Below are positions 5,171-5,781 of a DNA stretch of 5,781 nt, one piece after another; the first letter of the stretch is position 1, and every line of letters begins with the position of its first letter. The position numbers were made by a program, and so were the translations under genes. The DNA comes from Candidatus Borrarchaeota archaeon (GTDB taxonomy: Archaea > Asgardarchaeota > Sifarchaeia > Borrarchaeales > Borrarchaeaceae). The notes beneath the pieces were generated by a model. The model ran no database searches. It was not told the origin of the DNA and saw only the letters and a program-made list of their open reading frames with translations. The stretch covers positions 1 through 5,781 of the forward strand of contig JAEORY010000278.1 in NCBI GenBank assembly GCA_016840645.1. Reading direction: 5' to 3'.

Positions 5171-5181
5171 GCCAATTTGGC
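5171..5181. promoter_or_regulatory. 11-nt palindrome between the two methyltransferase genes
   Basis: GCCAATTTGGC is perfectly symmetrical around a central T and lies 21-31 nt upstream of the ATG at 5150. It could be an operator or a short structure in the leader; alone it is weak evidence. Confidence 0.25.
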
Positions 5182-5202
5182 GATTGTACAGACATTTGTT
5201 GA

Positions 5203-5661
5203 TTAAAGGAAGAAGTATCGTGGTACACTTTTTTTGTATCTCAAGAATATTTCTCCATATTTTTTCTCTAGGAATAATTCTTCAAGTAGGACAGCCTTGT
5301 GACTTAGTACAATCAACCAAAAAAATACTAGGATAAGTAAAATACCTGAAACTGATAGTGTCCACCCCATCAAAAAAAGTCCTAAATAGAACAAAGATGC
5401 GCCTAAATACATTGGATTCCTCGAATAGCGATAAATTCCTGTTGTGTTTACTCCTCCAGTGAACTTTGCAAATGAATACATTGCAATAGCATTCAAAACT
5501 ATTCCTAAAATGTAGAATGGAAATCCAATCCATAATAAAGGAGAGGCGAAGTTAATAGGTGTTAAAATACAACTCAGAAAAACTACTAAGAGATAAATTC
5601 GGTTGATTGTCCCACATTTCTTACCGCTAGATAATTCGTGAGCTACCTCGTGCTCAAGCAT
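5203..5661 (-). CDS. Isoprenylcysteine carboxyl methyltransferase-like membrane protein with insertion-sequence-derived N-terminus
   Basis: This protein (152 residues from ATG 5661) matches the ICMT/phospholipid-methyltransferase fold: membrane segments near residues 21-38, 42-62, 86-102 and 104-121, the SAM-binding GIYRYSRNPMY at 75-85 and the C-terminal EELFLEKKYGEIFLRY with VPR. Such enzymes methylate lipids or lipid-linked groups in the membrane; the archaeal substrates are unknown. The ATG at 5661, and the alternative TTG at 5679, lie inside the right end of the TnpB element (5638 upward); host sequence begins only at residue 9. From there to the methionine equivalent to residue 61 I found no in-frame ATG or GTG, so the native start was probably removed by the insertion and is supplied by the element. 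The ATG also lies within the element's terminal hairpin, which could limit translation. It may be a working chimera or a decaying 5'-truncated gene. Confidence 0.75.
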   Translation of the reverse strand: MLEHEVAHELSSGKKCGTINRIYLLVVFLSCILTPINFASPLLWIGFPFYILGIVLNAIAMYSFAKFTGGVNTTGIYRYSRNPMYLGASLFYLGLFLMGWTLSVSGILLILVFFWLIVLSHKAVLLEELFLEKKYGEIFLRYKKSVPRYFFL

Positions 5662-5755
5662 CGAGGCTTCCTGCTTCAAGGACAGACTCGATCCCCTTGC
5701 GGGTTACGGAGGTCTTATCTCCACAGGCTTAACATCCCTACGCCCCGTAGGTACT
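5638..5755 (-). ncRNA. Predicted omega RNA (TnpB guide RNA) scaffold, 3' portion
   Basis: In this family the guide RNA overlaps the end of tnpB and runs through the right end, with the adjoining host DNA serving as guide. Four successive hairpins are visible in transcript order: CCTACG/CGTAGG with a 3-nt loop (5737-5751), GGAG/CTCC (5708-5722), CCC/GGG closed by a GCAA tetraloop (5694-5703), and the terminal CCTCG...CGAGG with inner TGC/GCA and loop TTGA (5646-5666). The terminal hairpin is matched by a partly compensated version at 1-15. The 5' boundary of the RNA is a guess. Confidence 0.6.
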
Positions 5756-5781
5756 ATAATTGGTTTCACCAACAAACTATA
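5704..5781 (-). CDS. tnpB: RNA-guided endonuclease TnpB, C-terminal 25 residues only
   Basis: The reading frame enters from the window edge and ends at TAA 5704. The last residues read VKPIIVPTGRRDVKPVEIRPP; an ending of the type GR-x-DVKPVEIRPP is, in my knowledge of the family, characteristic of TnpB proteins of IS605/IS1341 elements in archaea. TnpB is the ancestor-like relative of Cas12 and uses the omega RNA to cut DNA matching the element's flank. The zinc-finger and RuvC residues lie outside the window, so completeness and activity cannot be judged. The 3' end of the gene doubles as part of the omega RNA. Confidence 0.8.
   Translation of the reverse strand, partial: YSLLVKPIIVPTGRRDVKPVEIRPP

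Larger units (their letters stand above)
5638..5781 (-). mobile_element. Right end of an IS200/IS605-family (TnpB-type) element, continuing beyond the window
   Basis: The minus strand contains the 3' end of tnpB, its stop at 5704, and about 66 nt of noncoding right end finishing in a hairpin (5646-5666) plus GTAGCTCAC (5638-5646). The same end motif occurs on the plus strand at 1-26. The patch is more GC-rich than its surroundings, as expected for transferred DNA. The exact boundary at 5638 is inferred from the match with the other copy; no terminal inverted repeats or target duplication are expected for this family. Confidence 0.75.

Noticed and set aside
4819..5336. Plus-strand open frames over the two methyltransferases
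   Set aside because: They overlap genes with clear SAM-binding motifs and show no domain of their own.
5282..5533. Minus-strand frame overlapping the ICMT-like gene
   Set aside because: It is an alternative frame of the same DNA; the other frame has the RNPMY and EE motifs of the family.

Overview
This AT-rich window looks archaeal, probably Nitrososphaerota (formerly Thaumarchaeota) or a relative. It carries a LysW-dependent lysine/arginine biosynthesis ligase (LysX), Shine-Dalgarno sites of the GAGGTGA/GGAGG type, TATA-like boxes with oligo-T stretches after stop codons, and TnpB-type insertion sequence remnants with an archaeal-looking right end. The phylum is an inference from protein style, not a search result. 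All supported protein genes lie on the minus strand, so in transcription order the window reads from high to low coordinates.

Layout in transcription order: the C-terminal tail of a TnpB with its omega-RNA/right-end hairpins (5781-5638); a small membrane methyltransferase of the isoprenylcysteine carboxyl methyltransferase type whose apparent start codon lies inside that insertion-sequence end (5661-5203); a class I SAM-dependent methyltransferase (5150-4515); an iron-type alcohol dehydrogenase close to hydroxyacid-oxoacid transhydrogenase (4398-3136); an unrecognised 110-residue protein (3046-2714); a second dehydrogenase about 79% identical to the first (2582-1320); a 30-codon ORF with a strong ribosome binding site and a six-arginine tail made by a (CGA)6 repeat (1159-1067); a 134-bp inverted-repeat element (911-1044); and lysX (869 to the window edge). 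The last eight visible lysX codons lie in sequence resembling the right end of a second TnpB-type element, which sits on the plus strand to the left.

The segment 27-5637 is therefore bracketed by two insertion-sequence right ends in inverted orientation. Each appears to have remodelled a host gene: the right one replaced the N-terminus of the membrane methyltransferase, the left one replaced the last residues of LysX. The two right ends differ at 6 of 26 positions, and the changes keep a hairpin, as expected for a conserved omega-RNA 3' end.

The dehydrogenase pair shares a promoter-proximal block as well as coding sequence. Such enzymes plausibly interconvert short hydroxyacids and semialdehydes; in ammonia-oxidising archaea an iron-type dehydrogenase serves as semialdehyde reductase in the 3-hydroxypropionate/4-hydroxybutyrate cycle. 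Apart from the pair, the genes do not form an obvious single pathway. No CRISPR array, tRNA or rRNA gene was seen.
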